The notes under the pieces were generated by a model. That model saw only the letters and a list, made by a program, of their open reading frames with translations. It searched no databases and was not told the DNA's origin. Made by a program: the position numbers and the translations under genes. From Pontivivens sp032464575 (GTDB lineage Bacteria > Pseudomonadota > Alphaproteobacteria > Rhodobacterales > Rhodobacteraceae): a DNA stretch of 64,000 nt. The stretch spans positions 248,001-312,000 of the forward strand of contig JAWDKM010000003.1 of assembly GCA_032464575.1 (NCBI GenBank), given 5' to 3'. Of this stretch, positions 42,899-51,755 are shown one piece after another. Within the stretch, counting starts at the first letter, position 1; every line of letters starts with the position of its first letter.

Positions 42899-43123
42899 AT
42901 GAAGAGCGACCGCGACTTCGATCCTGCAATTCCCGATACGGCGAACCCCCGCGCGGGCAAGTTGCTGCACGATATCCGCGTGCTGCGCGCCCGCGCGACC
43001 CGCTACGGCTACACCGCGACGGCCGAGGCGCTGCATCTGGCAGGGGAGATGATGGAGGTCGAGGAGCCGCCGGTCGAGTGTGGCAAGACCTTCGTGCGTT
43101 TCGTGGATGGAAGCGGTTCCTGA
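42899..43123 (+). CDS. Small protein ahead of N-demethylase gene
   Basis: A 74-residue frame from ATG 42899 (AAGGGGGCAG upstream). It has a helical core RAGKLLHDIRVLRARATRYGYTATAEALHLAGEMMEVEEPP and a short C-tail. It overlaps the next gene by 17 bp, as coupled genes do. No family is known to me. It could be a helical partner or leader peptide of the following heme enzyme. Confidence 0.6.
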   Translation: MKSDRDFDPAIPDTANPRAGKLLHDIRVLRARATRYGYTATAEALHLAGEMMEVEEPPVECGKTFVRFVDGSGS

Positions 43124-43994
43124 AATCATCGCGAACGGGCTGACACTGCCCCGCGCACCGCTGGTGCCCTGGATGAACCCGCGCCTGCGTGATGCGCCGG
43201 GCGCACAGCCGCTGGATCCCGCGGACTGGCTTTCGCGCGATGCGGTCTTCGAAGGGCAGATGGCCTATCGCGACTGGCTGATCGCGGAGCGGGGCGAGAC
43301 GGTGCTCGCCCTCGATCCGGCTGGCCGGGCGGCGGCGGAGGAGCTGCTGGACACGGTGCTGGGCGCACTCGGTCCGGGATATCGGATAGGCGATCAGGTA
43401 CTCCGGCCCGATGGCATCTCGGTGTCCGTCGACCGGGCCGATCCGTTCGCCACCATCGGGCGGCTGGTGCAGGAGGACATGCTGATCCTCGACCGCGATC
43501 CGGGCGAGATGGAGCACCGCCTGACGGGCGGTGTGCTCTGCTTTCCGTCCCGCTGGAACCTGGCGCAGAAGATCGGGCGCGGGCTGCTCGGCATCCACGC
43601 GCCCGTCAGCTTCTATCCCGACAGCCTCGCCCGACGTGTTCAGCGTTTCTTCGACGCGATCCGGCCTGGGCGGCCGCTCTGGCGCGCGAACTGGCTGTTC
43701 TACACCGATCCGGAGCTGCACGTGCCGACGCGCGAGCACGAAAAGTTCGACAAGGGCTGGGACGGCCAGCGCCTGTGGCTGCGCTCGGAACGCCAGACCC
43801 TGTTGCGGTTGCCAGTTAGCGGCGCGGTGGCGTTCACCATCAAGACCGACATCTCCCCCGCCGACACGCTGACGCGGGAGGAGGTCGCGGGTGCGCTCGC
43901 CGCCGTCGATGCCCTGCCGCCCGCGGAGTTGGACTACAAGGGCGGCGCTCCGATGCGCGCCCGGCTCGCAGCGCTGCTGGAGCAGGCCGCATGA
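43107..43994 (+). CDS. DUF3445, heme-dependent oxidative N-demethylase-like protein
   Basis: A 295-residue protein matching DUF3445, the alpha subunit family of heme-dependent oxidative N-demethylases, which act on dimethylamine in some bacteria. Recognisable parts are LVPWMNPRL, HRLTGGVLCFPSRWNLAQKIGRGLLGIHAPV and RANWLFY with RSERQTLLRLPVSGAVAFTIKT. The start at 43107 lies inside the preceding small gene. Other subunits (DUF1989 or ferredoxin-type) are not adjacent, so the function is uncertain. It overlaps the crotonase gene by 4 bp. Confidence 0.8.
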   Translation: MEAVPEIIANGLTLPRAPLVPWMNPRLRDAPGAQPLDPADWLSRDAVFEGQMAYRDWLIAERGETVLALDPAGRAAAEELLDTVLGALGPGYRIGDQVLRPDGISVSVDRADPFATIGRLVQEDMLILDRDPGEMEHRLTGGVLCFPSRWNLAQKIGRGLLGIHAPVSFYPDSLARRVQRFFDAIRPGRPLWRANWLFYTDPELHVPTREHEKFDKGWDGQRLWLRSERQTLLRLPVSGAVAFTIKTDISPADTLTREEVAGALAAVDALPPAELDYKGGAPMRARLAALLEQAA

Positions 43995-44794
43995 GCGTTC
44001 GCGTCGAGGAGGACGGCGACGTCTGGACCGTGATCCTCGACCGGCCCGAGGCGCGGAACGCGGTGGACCCGGAGCATTCGGAGGCGCTCCACGACGCCTT
44101 CGTCCGCTTCGAGAAGAGCGAGGCGAAGGCCGCCGTCTTCTGGGGTGCGGGCGGCGCGTTCTGCGCGGGGTGGGACCTGAAATATGCCGCGACCCTCTCG
44201 GATCCCGAGCGGTTCGATCGGGACGTCGCCGCGCCGCTCGCCTTCCGCGACGATCCCCTGCAACCCGGTCCGATGGGCCCGTCGCGGTTGGAGCTCTCGA
44301 AGCCCGTCATCGCCGCGGTGGAGGGACCCGCGGTCGCCGGCGGCATGGAACTCGCGCTCTGGGCCGACGTCCGCATCATGGCCGAGACCGCCTATATGGG
44401 CGTCTACTGCCGCCGCTGGGGCGTGAGCTTGGTCGATGGCGGCACGGTGCGACTGCCGCGGCTGGTGGGGCAGGGCCGTGCACTGGAGATCGCGTTGACG
44501 GGCCGCAAGGTGGAGGCGAGCGAATGCCTGCACATCGGCCTCTGCGAACGGGTCGTGCCCGAAGGCGAGGCCCGCGCCGCCGCCGAAGCCATGGCCCACG
44601 AGATCACCCGCTTCCCGGAGGGCGCGATGCTGGCCGACCGCCGCTCGATCATCGCGGGGCAGGGGATGAGCGAGCGCGACGCCCTGCGCGCCGAGTGGGA
44701 GCGCGGCGCCGCCGCCATCCGCGACGAGGGCGTGGCGGGCGCCGCGCGCTTCGCGAGTGGCAAGGGCCGCGGCGGGGATTTCGGGGAAATCTGA
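43991..44794 (+). CDS. Enoyl-CoA hydratase/isomerase (crotonase) family protein
   Basis: A 267-residue crotonase-fold enzyme. The oxyanion-hole sites are FWGAGGAFCAGWDLKYA and the PAVAGGMELALWADVRIMAE segment, and a YMGVYCRRWGVSLVDGG stretch is followed by the crotonase AREAL-type region (GQGRALEIALTGRKV). The general acid/base glutamates of true hydratases are not obvious, so it may be an isomerase or lyase. It is coupled to the DUF3445 gene by a 4-bp overlap. Confidence 0.85.
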   Translation: MSVRVEEDGDVWTVILDRPEARNAVDPEHSEALHDAFVRFEKSEAKAAVFWGAGGAFCAGWDLKYAATLSDPERFDRDVAAPLAFRDDPLQPGPMGPSRLELSKPVIAAVEGPAVAGGMELALWADVRIMAETAYMGVYCRRWGVSLVDGGTVRLPRLVGQGRALEIALTGRKVEASECLHIGLCERVVPEGEARAAAEAMAHEITRFPEGAMLADRRSIIAGQGMSERDALRAEWERGAAAIRDEGVAGAARFASGKGRGGDFGEI

Positions 44795-44874
44795 GTGGGG
44801 CTGTCGATCGGGCCGGCCCGCGCGGGTCATCGGGGGGAGCGGGCAGACCGCTCGCCAACCGAAAGGACAGACCC

Positions 44875-45447
44875 ATGGCCCGCATCCTCCGCCTCGCGCT
44901 CGCCGCGACCTGCATTGCCCTCCCGACCCTCGCCGACGAGGCCGCGACCCTCTCCACCCTGCATGGCACCTGGGCGAGCCCCGCGCCGGAGCCGTGGTAC
45001 GGCGGATGGGGCACCCGGGAGTTCGTGTTCGCGGACGGGCAGTGGAGTCTCGACTTCGTCCATGCGCTCGATCCCGAGATGACGCAGCGAACCTTCCGCT
45101 TCCGCACTGGTGGGGCCTACACGGTGACCGCGCCGTCGCAGGCCGTGCCCGGCGCCTACGAAGCGGTGTTCGACGAGGACTGGAAGCACGTGACCGTCCT
45201 CACCGACGATCCGGGCATCCTGCAGGCGACCGGCCTCGCCGCCTGCGACCTGCCGTTCAACCTGGAGGCCGACATCTCCGCCGGGGGCTGCGCCGCGTGG
45301 AAGCCCGTGGCGGTCTGCGGCGAGGATCACGACCTGCTGGCACTCACCGACGAGGGTCTGCATTTCGGCGTGCGCCCCGCCGACAACGACATGTGCACCG
45401 CCGACCGGCGGCCCACCGCGCTGCTGCCCGCCGTCGTCCGTTACTGA
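44875..45447 (+). CDS. Secreted protein of unknown function
   Basis: A 190-residue protein with a signal peptide (cleavage near TLADEAAT) and GAAAGGACAG before the ATG. The mature part has WYGGWGTREFVFADGQWSLDFVHALD and four cysteines (LAACDLP, GGCAAW, VAVCGE, DNDMCTA) that could form two disulfides in the periplasm. It resembles small APCDD1-like or lipocalin-sized proteins, but I do not recognise it. It is convergent with glnA. Confidence 0.75.
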   Translation: MARILRLALAATCIALPTLADEAATLSTLHGTWASPAPEPWYGGWGTREFVFADGQWSLDFVHALDPEMTQRTFRFRTGGAYTVTAPSQAVPGAYEAVFDEDWKHVTVLTDDPGILQATGLAACDLPFNLEADISAGGCAAWKPVAVCGEDHDLLALTDEGLHFGVRPADNDMCTADRRPTALLPAVVRY

Positions 45448-45461
45448 GCCCCGAAAACGAA

Positions 45462-45483
45462 GCGGGGCCCCGAAGGACCCCGC
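45462..45483. terminator. Bidirectional stem-loop between unknown gene and glnA
   Basis: GCGGGG and CCCCGC pair around a 10-nt interior containing CC/GG pairs, between two convergent genes. It lacks a T-run but is placed as a shared terminator. Confidence 0.5.
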
Positions 45484-45503
45484 CGTAACCGTCTCTGCCC
45501 GGA

Positions 45504-46913
45504 TCAAACCGAGTAGTAGAGCGCGTATTCCATCGGGTGCGGCGTGTGCTCGTAGGCGTACACCTCTTCCCACTTCAGATCGCAGTAGGCGTCGATCTGG
45601 TCCTTGGTGAACACGTCGCCGGCCAGCAGGAACTGGTGGTCGGCCTGAAGCTCCTCCAGTGCCTCGCGCAAGCTCGCGCAGACCGTCGGGATGCCTTCCA
45701 GCTCCTCCGGCGGCAGGTCGTAGAGATCCTTGTCGTTGGCTTCGCCCGGATGGATCTTGTTGGTGATCCCGTCCAGACCGGCCATGAGTAGAGCCGAGAA
45801 CGCGAGATAGGGGTTCGCCGACGGATCGGGGAAACGGGCCTCGACGCGCTTGGCCTTCGGGCTCTCCGTCCACGGGATCCGCACGCAGCCCGAGCGGTTG
45901 CGGGCAGAGTAGGCGCGCAGAACCGGCGCCTCGAAGCCCGGGATCAGACGCTTGTAGGAGTTGGTGGACGGGTTGGTAAAGGCGTTGAGCGCCTTAGCAT
46001 GCTTGAGCACACCACCGATGAAGTAGAGCGCCTCGTCCGACAGGTCCGCGTACTTGTCGCCGGCGAAGAGCGGCTTGCCGTCCTTCCAGATCGACATGTT
46101 GACGTGCATGCCCGTGCCGTTGTCGCCCGCCATCGGCTTCGGCATGAAGGTGGCCGACTTGCCGTAGGCGTCCGCCACGTTGTGGATGACGTACTTGTAC
46201 TTCTGCAGGTTGTCGGCCTGGTCCACGAGGGTGGAGAAGATCAGGCCCAGCTCGTGCTGGTTCGACGCCACCTCGTGGTGGTGCTTGTCGACCTTCATGC
46301 CCATCCGCTTCATCGTGGACAGCATCTCGGAGCGCAGGTCCTGTGCGGGGTCGACCGGGTTCACGGGGAAGTAGCCGCCCTTGACGCCCGGACGGTGACC
46401 CATGTTGCCCATCTCGAACTCGGCGTCGGTGTTCCACGCACCGTCGACCGCGTCGACCTCGAAGGCCACCTTGTTCATGGCAACCGAGTAGCGCACGTCG
46501 TCGAAGACGAAGAACTCTGCCTCGGGACCGACGAAGAAGCTGTCGCCGATGCCGGACGACTTCAGGTACGCTTCGGCACGCTCGGCGGTGCCGCGCGGGT
46601 CACGCTCGTAGATCTCGCCGGTGTCCGGCTCGACCACGGTGCAGTGAATACAGGCTGTCTTCTCGGCGTAGAACGGGTCGATATAGGCCGAGCCCGCGTC
46701 GGGCAGCAGCTTCATGTCGGAATTGTTGATCGCCTTCCAGCCCGCGATGGAGGAGCCGTCGAACATGAAGCCTTCGTCCATGAAGTCCTCGTCGACCTGG
46801 TCGCTCATGACGGTCACGTGCTGCAGCTTGCCCCGCGGATCGGTGAAGCGGATGTCGACGTAGGCGACATCCTCGTCCTTGAGCATCTTCACGAAATCGG
46901 AGTTTGCACTCAT
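45504..46913 (-). CDS. glnA: Glutamine synthetase type I
   Basis: A 469-residue GSI that makes glutamine from glutamate and ammonia. The N-terminal beta-grasp has DGSSIAGWK. The metal-site motifs are EAEFFVFDD, DKHHHEVASNQHE and NGTGMHVNMSIW, and the adenylylation Tyr is at about 398 (KDLYDLPPEE). It is second in the glnB-glnA operon, 61 bp after glnB, with AGAGGAC upstream of its start. NtrC-dependent control via the site upstream of glnB is likely. Confidence 0.98.
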   Translation of the reverse strand: MSANSDFVKMLKDEDVAYVDIRFTDPRGKLQHVTVMSDQVDEDFMDEGFMFDGSSIAGWKAINNSDMKLLPDAGSAYIDPFYAEKTACIHCTVVEPDTGEIYERDPRGTAERAEAYLKSSGIGDSFFVGPEAEFFVFDDVRYSVAMNKVAFEVDAVDGAWNTDAEFEMGNMGHRPGVKGGYFPVNPVDPAQDLRSEMLSTMKRMGMKVDKHHHEVASNQHELGLIFSTLVDQADNLQKYKYVIHNVADAYGKSATFMPKPMAGDNGTGMHVNMSIWKDGKPLFAGDKYADLSDEALYFIGGVLKHAKALNAFTNPSTNSYKRLIPGFEAPVLRAYSARNRSGCVRIPWTESPKAKRVEARFPDPSANPYLAFSALLMAGLDGITNKIHPGEANDKDLYDLPPEELEGIPTVCASLREALEELQADHQFLLAGDVFTKDQIDAYCDLKWEEVYAYEHTPHPMEYALYYSV

Positions 46914-46974
46914 CGGGTGTGTGTCCTCTCTTCCCTGTCAGTCGTTTGTTGGTGTTGGCCGGATCTGGCCCTGG

Positions 46975-47313
46975 TCAGAGCGCGTCGGCGCCCTCTTCTC
47001 CGGTGCGGATACGGATGGCCTGAGCCACGTCCGACACGAAAATCTTGCCGTCGCCGATCTTGCCGGTCTTGGCGGCGTTGACGATCGCCTCGAGGGCCGG
47101 CTCGACGATGGCATCGTCGACGACGACCTCGATCTTCACCTTGGGCAGGAAATCCACGACATATTCGGCGCCGCGGTAGAGCTCGGTATGGCCCTTCTGG
47201 CGACCGAAGCCCTTCGCCTCGATCACGGAAAGTCCCTGGATACCGACCTCCTGCAGCGCTTCCTTCACCTCGTCGAGTTTGAACGGCTTGATGATCGCCT
47301 CGATCTTCTTCAT
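46975..47313 (-). CDS. glnB: Nitrogen regulatory protein P-II
   Basis: A 112-residue PII signal protein. It senses 2-oxoglutarate and ATP/ADP and regulates GlnE and NtrB. The T-loop uridylylation Tyr is at 51 (HTELYRGAEYVVDFLPK), and IEVVVDDAIVEPALEAI and RIRTGEEGADAL are the conserved B- and C-loop regions. The frame extends upstream, but MKKIEAIIKPFKLDEV is the universal PII start. It leads the operon with glnA. Confidence 0.98.
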   Translation of the reverse strand: MKKIEAIIKPFKLDEVKEALQEVGIQGLSVIEAKGFGRQKGHTELYRGAEYVVDFLPKVKIEVVVDDAIVEPALEAIVNAAKTGKIGDGKIFVSDVAQAIRIRTGEEGADAL

Positions 47314-47424
47314 GTCGGCTTCCCTTTGCCCGTCGGGTTGTCCCGCGTTACCAAGCATCCGTGTGACGCTGTTGCAATGGGTCGGCAGGTAGGCCGCACC
47401 CCGGCTGCGTCGATTCACGCAATT

Positions 47425-47443
47425 CTGCACAAGTATTGTGCAG
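47425..47443. promoter_or_regulatory. NtrC-like palindrome upstream of glnB
   Basis: CTGCACAA-GTA-TTGTGCAG is a perfect 19-bp palindrome containing GCAC-N7-GTGC, the NtrC consensus spacing. It lies 112 bp upstream of the glnB start and also 37 bp before nnr on the other strand. I found no good -24/-12 sigma54 promoter downstream, which fits the known sigma70-type NtrC activation in Rhodobacter capsulatus. Confidence 0.75.
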
Positions 47444-47479
47444 TTTGCTATTCCGCTGGGCAACTCGGGGAGCCATCCG

Positions 47480-49051
47480 ATGACCGACCTGCTGACCGCC
47501 GCCCAGATGCGCGCGCTGGAAAAGGCGGCGATGGACAGCGGGACCGTCACGGGACTGGAGCTGATGGAGCGTGCCGGCCGCGGCGTGGTCGAGGCGATCT
47601 GCGAGGAATGGCCGGAGCTTGCCGCCAGCCCGGGTCGAGCGGTGGTGCTCTGCGGCCCCGGCAACAACGGCGGCGACGGGTTCGTCGTGGCCCGCCTCCT
47701 GAAGGACCGCGGCTGGGACGTCGACGTTTTCCTCTACGGCGAGGTCGAGAACCTGCCGCCCGACGCGAAGGTGAATGCGGAGCTGTGGCGGGGGATGGGG
47801 GGAATAGGCGCGCTCGAACCTGCGCTTGAAGGCACCCTAAGCTCGGAACACTACAATCTTGTCATCGATGCCGTCTTCGGCATCGGGCTCACCCGACCTA
47901 TGACACTACCGCTCAGCGCGATGGACGGCCTGTGGGATATGTACCCGACTTTGAAGGGCGGTCGTCACAACATTTCGATAGATGTGCCATCGGGCATGGA
48001 TGCAGACGCCGGAGTTCGTGTCGGCGGAGACAACGTGTTCTTCGCCGATCTCACCGTCACGTTTCACAGAGGAAAGATCGGCCATTTCCTGTCGGAGGGG
48101 CCGGAGCTCTGCGGTTCGCTTCGGATAATGGACATCGGCTTGGAGCCACGGCCCGGCATCGGTTGGGTTCTCCGTGCGCCGTCCGATCAGATCGCTCTTG
48201 AGGGGGAGCGAAGGGCAGTAGAGCTGACAAAGCCGCAGGGCCACAAGTACGCCCACGGCCACGCCCTGATCCTCTCCGGCGGGGTCGGAAAAGGCGGGGC
48301 CGCGCGGCTTGCGGCGCGGGGGGCGCTGCGGATCGGGGCGGGGCTGGTGACGCTCGCGCCGCCGCCTGCCGCGTTGATCGAGAATGCGGCGCGGCTCGAT
48401 GCGATCATGCTGAAGGCGGTGAAGGACACCGATGCCCTGCGCGAGGTGCTCGAGGACAATCGGCTCAACGCACTCTGCCTCGGGCCGGGTCTCGGCCTCG
48501 ACCGGGCGCGCGATCTCGTGCCGGTGGCGCTTGCGGCCGACCGCGCCACGGTGCTCGACGCCGACGCGCTGACCGCCTTCGCCGACGACCCGGCCACGCT
48601 GTTCGATCTGCTGCATCCGAACTGCGTCCTCACCCCGCATCTGGGCGAGTTCGGGCGGCTGTTCCCGGACCTCAAGGCGAAGCTCGACGCCCCCGCGACC
48701 GCCGGCCCCGCCTATTCCAAGGTCGATGCCGCGCGGCAGGCCGCCGCCCGTGCCGGATGCACTGTCCTGCTCAAGGGTCCCGACACGGTGATCGCGGATC
48801 CGATCGGGCGGGCCTCGCTCAACGCTTCCGTCTACGAGCGGGCCGCCCCGTGGCTGGCGACCGCCGGGGCAGGGGACGTGCTCGCGGGGTTCATCACGGG
48901 GCTCCTTGCCCGTGGTTTCTCCCCGCACGACGCCGCATCGTCCGCCGCATGGCTCCACACCGAATGCGCGCTCGATTTCGGCCCGGGGCTGATCGCCGAG
49001 GACCTGCCGGAGCGGCTGCCTGCTGTCCTTGACCGGTTAGGCGACGAGTAA
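47480..49051 (+). CDS. nnr: Bifunctional NAD(P)H-hydrate epimerase/dehydratase
   Basis: A 523-residue repair enzyme for hydrated NAD(P)H. The N-terminal YjeF-type epimerase spans about residues 1-215 (LMERAGRGVVEAI, LCGPGNNGGDGFVVARLL). The C-terminal ADP-dependent dehydratase has HALILSGGVGKGGAARLAARGALRIGAG and the GAGDVLAGFITGLLARG ribokinase-type motif. The start at 47480 is used; the frame upstream is AT-rich promoter DNA. The stretch 47821-48240 is about 60% GC by my count against over 70% just downstream, suggesting a recombined segment. It overlaps the convergent Hint gene by 15 bp. Confidence 0.93.
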   Translation: MTDLLTAAQMRALEKAAMDSGTVTGLELMERAGRGVVEAICEEWPELAASPGRAVVLCGPGNNGGDGFVVARLLKDRGWDVDVFLYGEVENLPPDAKVNAELWRGMGGIGALEPALEGTLSSEHYNLVIDAVFGIGLTRPMTLPLSAMDGLWDMYPTLKGGRHNISIDVPSGMDADAGVRVGGDNVFFADLTVTFHRGKIGHFLSEGPELCGSLRIMDIGLEPRPGIGWVLRAPSDQIALEGERRAVELTKPQGHKYAHGHALILSGGVGKGGAARLAARGALRIGAGLVTLAPPPAALIENAARLDAIMLKAVKDTDALREVLEDNRLNALCLGPGLGLDRARDLVPVALAADRATVLDADALTAFADDPATLFDLLHPNCVLTPHLGEFGRLFPDLKAKLDAPATAGPAYSKVDAARQAAARAGCTVLLKGPDTVIADPIGRASLNASVYERAAPWLATAGAGDVLAGFITGLLARGFSPHDAASSAAWLHTECALDFGPGLIAEDLPERLPAVLDRLGDE

Positions 49052-50083
49052 CGCCGCTTCCCGCCCTGCCTCAGGCCGGGCACAGGGGCGGGTCGCGACG
49101 CGCGCGAGGTCGGGAAAGAGCGCCAGCACCTCCGCCCGCGCCGTCCGATCGAGCGAGGACATGGCCCGCGCGCCGGGATGCAGCGCCTCGGCCGCCACGC
49201 CTTCGGCACAGATCACCTCGTGACGGTCGAAGAGGAGGTGGAGATACGTGACCTCCTCCACCTCGACCCGCGTCACGCCCGGCCGACCCACCAGCCGCTT
49301 TGCGGCGACCAGCACCGAGGGCACCTCCGCCAGCAGCTCCACGCGCGGCCCGCCGACCAGCAGTCGATGTTGCGGCGACACCAAGAGGTCGCGCCGCGGC
49401 AGCCCGGCGCCGAGCGCGCCCGCAGCGATCCGCACCGGCTGGAAGGGCGAGCAGGCAGGCAGGGCCGCCAGCCGCCGCCGCCCGACCCAGCGCACCGGCT
49501 GTAGCCCGTGATCGAGAGTGGCGATGAGGTCCCCCGGCCGGATCTCCTCCACCGGCCGCGGCCCCAGCGCCGTCGTGATGCGGGTGCCGGGGGTGAAGCA
49601 GATCGGCTCGGCATAGGTGCTCGCATCCGTTCGGTTGCTGCCCTGCGGTCCCTCGCCGGTCTCGATGACCTCCAACTCGACCCCGCGCGGTGGAAAGCCG
49701 CCCTCCGGCCCGATGAAGGCCAGCGCCTCGATCGTGCCGTATGAGGGGTTCGAGTTGCTGACGTTAACTGCGATCAGCTCGTAGATGTCGGTGCCGTACT
49801 GCACCGTGAAGCGATACTCCGCCTCGATCTTGGTGCCGTCAGCGTAGGTCACGCCGTCGATGGTCTGCGCACCGTCAAGCGCCTGTCCACCGCTGTTGCT
49901 CGTGTCGTTGTCGTCGAAGAACGTGTCGTCGTCGCGGACGAAGACCTGCCTCCAACTCGCCGAGTTGAGCGTGATCGTCCGCCCGTCGAGGTGGCTGCCA
50001 TCGCCTTGCGTCACGCCGTCGAGCTGACCCCCGCCCGAGACGGTGATCTCGCTCTCCTCCAGCACCCAGATGAAATAGTCCAC
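49037..50083 (-). CDS. Hint (Hedgehog/intein) domain protein
   Basis: A 348-residue protein starting at GTG 50083. Residues 1-165 form a beta-rich region with Gly/Asp repeats and no named domain. A Hint domain follows, beginning CFTPGTRITTALGPRPVEEIRPGDLIATLDHGLQPVRWVG, with Cys first (the self-processing residue) and later LLVSPQHRLLVGGP and HLLFDRHEVICAEG. Such proteins are frequent in Rhodobacterales, many probably secreted by type I systems. Its N-terminal part could be the cargo. It overlaps nnr convergently. Confidence 0.85.
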   Translation of the reverse strand: MDYFIWVLEESEITVSGGGQLDGVTQGDGSHLDGRTITLNSASWRQVFVRDDDTFFDDNDTSNSGGQALDGAQTIDGVTYADGTKIEAEYRFTVQYGTDIYELIAVNVSNSNPSYGTIEALAFIGPEGGFPPRGVELEVIETGEGPQGSNRTDASTYAEPICFTPGTRITTALGPRPVEEIRPGDLIATLDHGLQPVRWVGRRRLAALPACSPFQPVRIAAGALGAGLPRRDLLVSPQHRLLVGGPRVELLAEVPSVLVAAKRLVGRPGVTRVEVEEVTYLHLLFDRHEVICAEGVAAEALHPGARAMSSLDRTARAEVLALFPDLARVATRPCARPEAGREAALLVA

Positions 50084-50227
50084 GCCGCACGCCTCACTCT
50101 CGGCGCGCGCTTCTGCCGGTGAAAGATGGCGAGCGCAAGGCAGCCCCGGATTCCCCCTAGCGTCCCCGGCGCCCCTCTGCTAAGCGGAGGCCGGTTTTCC
50201 GGGGGACGTGCTCCCGAGAGGGCCGAT

Positions 50228-50312
<85 letters not shown>

Positions 50313-50369
50313 ATCGGCCAGGCAAAGACATGACGGCGCCCGGCGCGGCGCGCGAGACTGAGGTATGAG

Positions 50370-51701
50370 ATGCAGGTCACCGAGACCCTGAACGAAGGCC
50401 TGAAACGGGGCTACGAGATCACGATGACGGCCGCCGAGCTCGACGCGAAGGTCGACGAGAAGCTCGAGGCCGCCCGTCCCGAAGTGCAGATGAAGGGCTT
50501 CCGCAAGGGCAAGGTGCCGAAGGCGCTCCTCAAGAAGCAGTTCGGCAAGTCCGTGCTGGGCGAGGCGATGCAGGAAGGCATCGACGACGCGCTGAAATCG
50601 CATTTCGACGAGACCGGCGACCGCCCCGCGCAGCAGCCCGACGTCAAGATGACCAACGATGAGTGGAAGGAAGGCGACGACGTCGTCGTCTCCGTCTCCT
50701 ACGAGACGCTGCCCGAGATCCCGGAGGTCGATTTCGCCGCCCTCACCGTCGAGAAGATGAGCGCCGAGGTCGAGGACGCCGCCGTGCAGGAGGCGCTGGA
50801 GAACCTCGCGGCCACCGCGCAGAACTTCGAGAAGCGCCGCAAGGGCTCCAAGGCGAAGGACGGTGACCAGGTCACCATCGACTTCGTCGGCAAGGTCGAC
50901 GGCGAGGCATTCGAAGGTGGCTCCGCCGAGGACTACCCGCTGGTGCTCGGCTCCGGCTCCTTCATCCCCGGCTTCGAGGAGCAGCTGGAGGGTGTGAAGG
51001 AAGGCGAGGAAAAGGCCGTCGAGGTCACGTTCCCCGAGGAATACCAGGCCGCGAACCTCGCCGGCAAGGCAGCCACCTTCGACGTGACCGTCAAGGAGGT
51101 GGCCGAGCCGAAGCCCGCCGAGATCAACGACGAGCTGGCGACGAAGTACGGCGCCGAGGATCTGGAAGCGCTTAAGGGCCAGCTCCGCGAGCGTCTGGCG
51201 GCCGAGTACGCCAACGCCGCGCGCACCGTGACCAAGCGCAACCTTCTCGACGTGCTGGACGAGGCCGTGTCCTTCGACCTGCCGCCGAGCATGGTCGAGG
51301 CCGAGGCCAACCAGATCGCCCACCAGCTCTGGCACGAGGAAAACCCCGACGTGCAGGGTCACGACCACGAAAAGATCGAGCCCACCGACGAGCACAACAA
51401 GCTCGCCGAGCGCCGCGTGCGCCTGGGCCTGCTCCTCGCCGAGGTCGGCCAGAAGCAGGAGATCACCGTCTCCGACCAGGAAATGCAGCAGGCGGTCTTC
51501 CGTCAGGCGCAGCAGTATCCGGGCCAGGAGCGCGCCTTCTTCGAGTTCGTGCAGAAGAACCAGCAGGCCCTTCAGCAGATCCGCGCGCCCCTCTTCGAGG
51601 ACAAGGTGGTCGACTACATCCTCGAGCTGGCTAAGATCGAGGAAAAGCAGGTCTCCAAGGACGACCTGCAAAAGGCCATCGAGGCCATGGACGAGGGCTG
51701 A
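50370..51701 (+). CDS. tig: Trigger factor
   Basis: A 443-residue ribosome-bound chaperone and prolyl isomerase. The ribosome-binding loop is GFRKGKVPKALLKKQFG at about residues 44-60. The FKBP-type domain (about 160-245) contains GDQVTIDFVGKVDGEAFEGG and the LVLGSGSFIPGFEEQLEG signature. The C-terminal helical arms make up the rest. AGGTATGAG precedes the ATG. A clear terminator follows. Confidence 0.97.
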   Translation: MQVTETLNEGLKRGYEITMTAAELDAKVDEKLEAARPEVQMKGFRKGKVPKALLKKQFGKSVLGEAMQEGIDDALKSHFDETGDRPAQQPDVKMTNDEWKEGDDVVVSVSYETLPEIPEVDFAALTVEKMSAEVEDAAVQEALENLAATAQNFEKRRKGSKAKDGDQVTIDFVGKVDGEAFEGGSAEDYPLVLGSGSFIPGFEEQLEGVKEGEEKAVEVTFPEEYQAANLAGKAATFDVTVKEVAEPKPAEINDELATKYGAEDLEALKGQLRERLAAEYANAARTVTKRNLLDVLDEAVSFDLPPSMVEAEANQIAHQLWHEENPDVQGHDHEKIEPTDEHNKLAERRVRLGLLLAEVGQKQEITVSDQEMQQAVFRQAQQYPGQERAFFEFVQKNQQALQQIRAPLFEDKVVDYILELAKIEEKQVSKDDLQKAIEAMDEG

Positions 51702-51724
51702 TCGGCCCGTCCGCTATGAATTGA

Positions 51725-51755
51725 GAGGGAGGGCTCCGGCCTTCCCTTTTCTTTT
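51725..51755 (+). terminator. Rho-independent terminator of tig
   Basis: GGGAGGGC-TCCG-GCCTTCCC forms an 8-bp stem (one G-U pair) directly followed by TTTTCTTTT, 25 bp after the tig stop. Confidence 0.9.

Noticed and set aside
47314..47424. Sigma54 promoter for glnB
   Set aside because: The best match has TTGC at -12 but lacks the GG at -24, so it does not meet the invariant positions.
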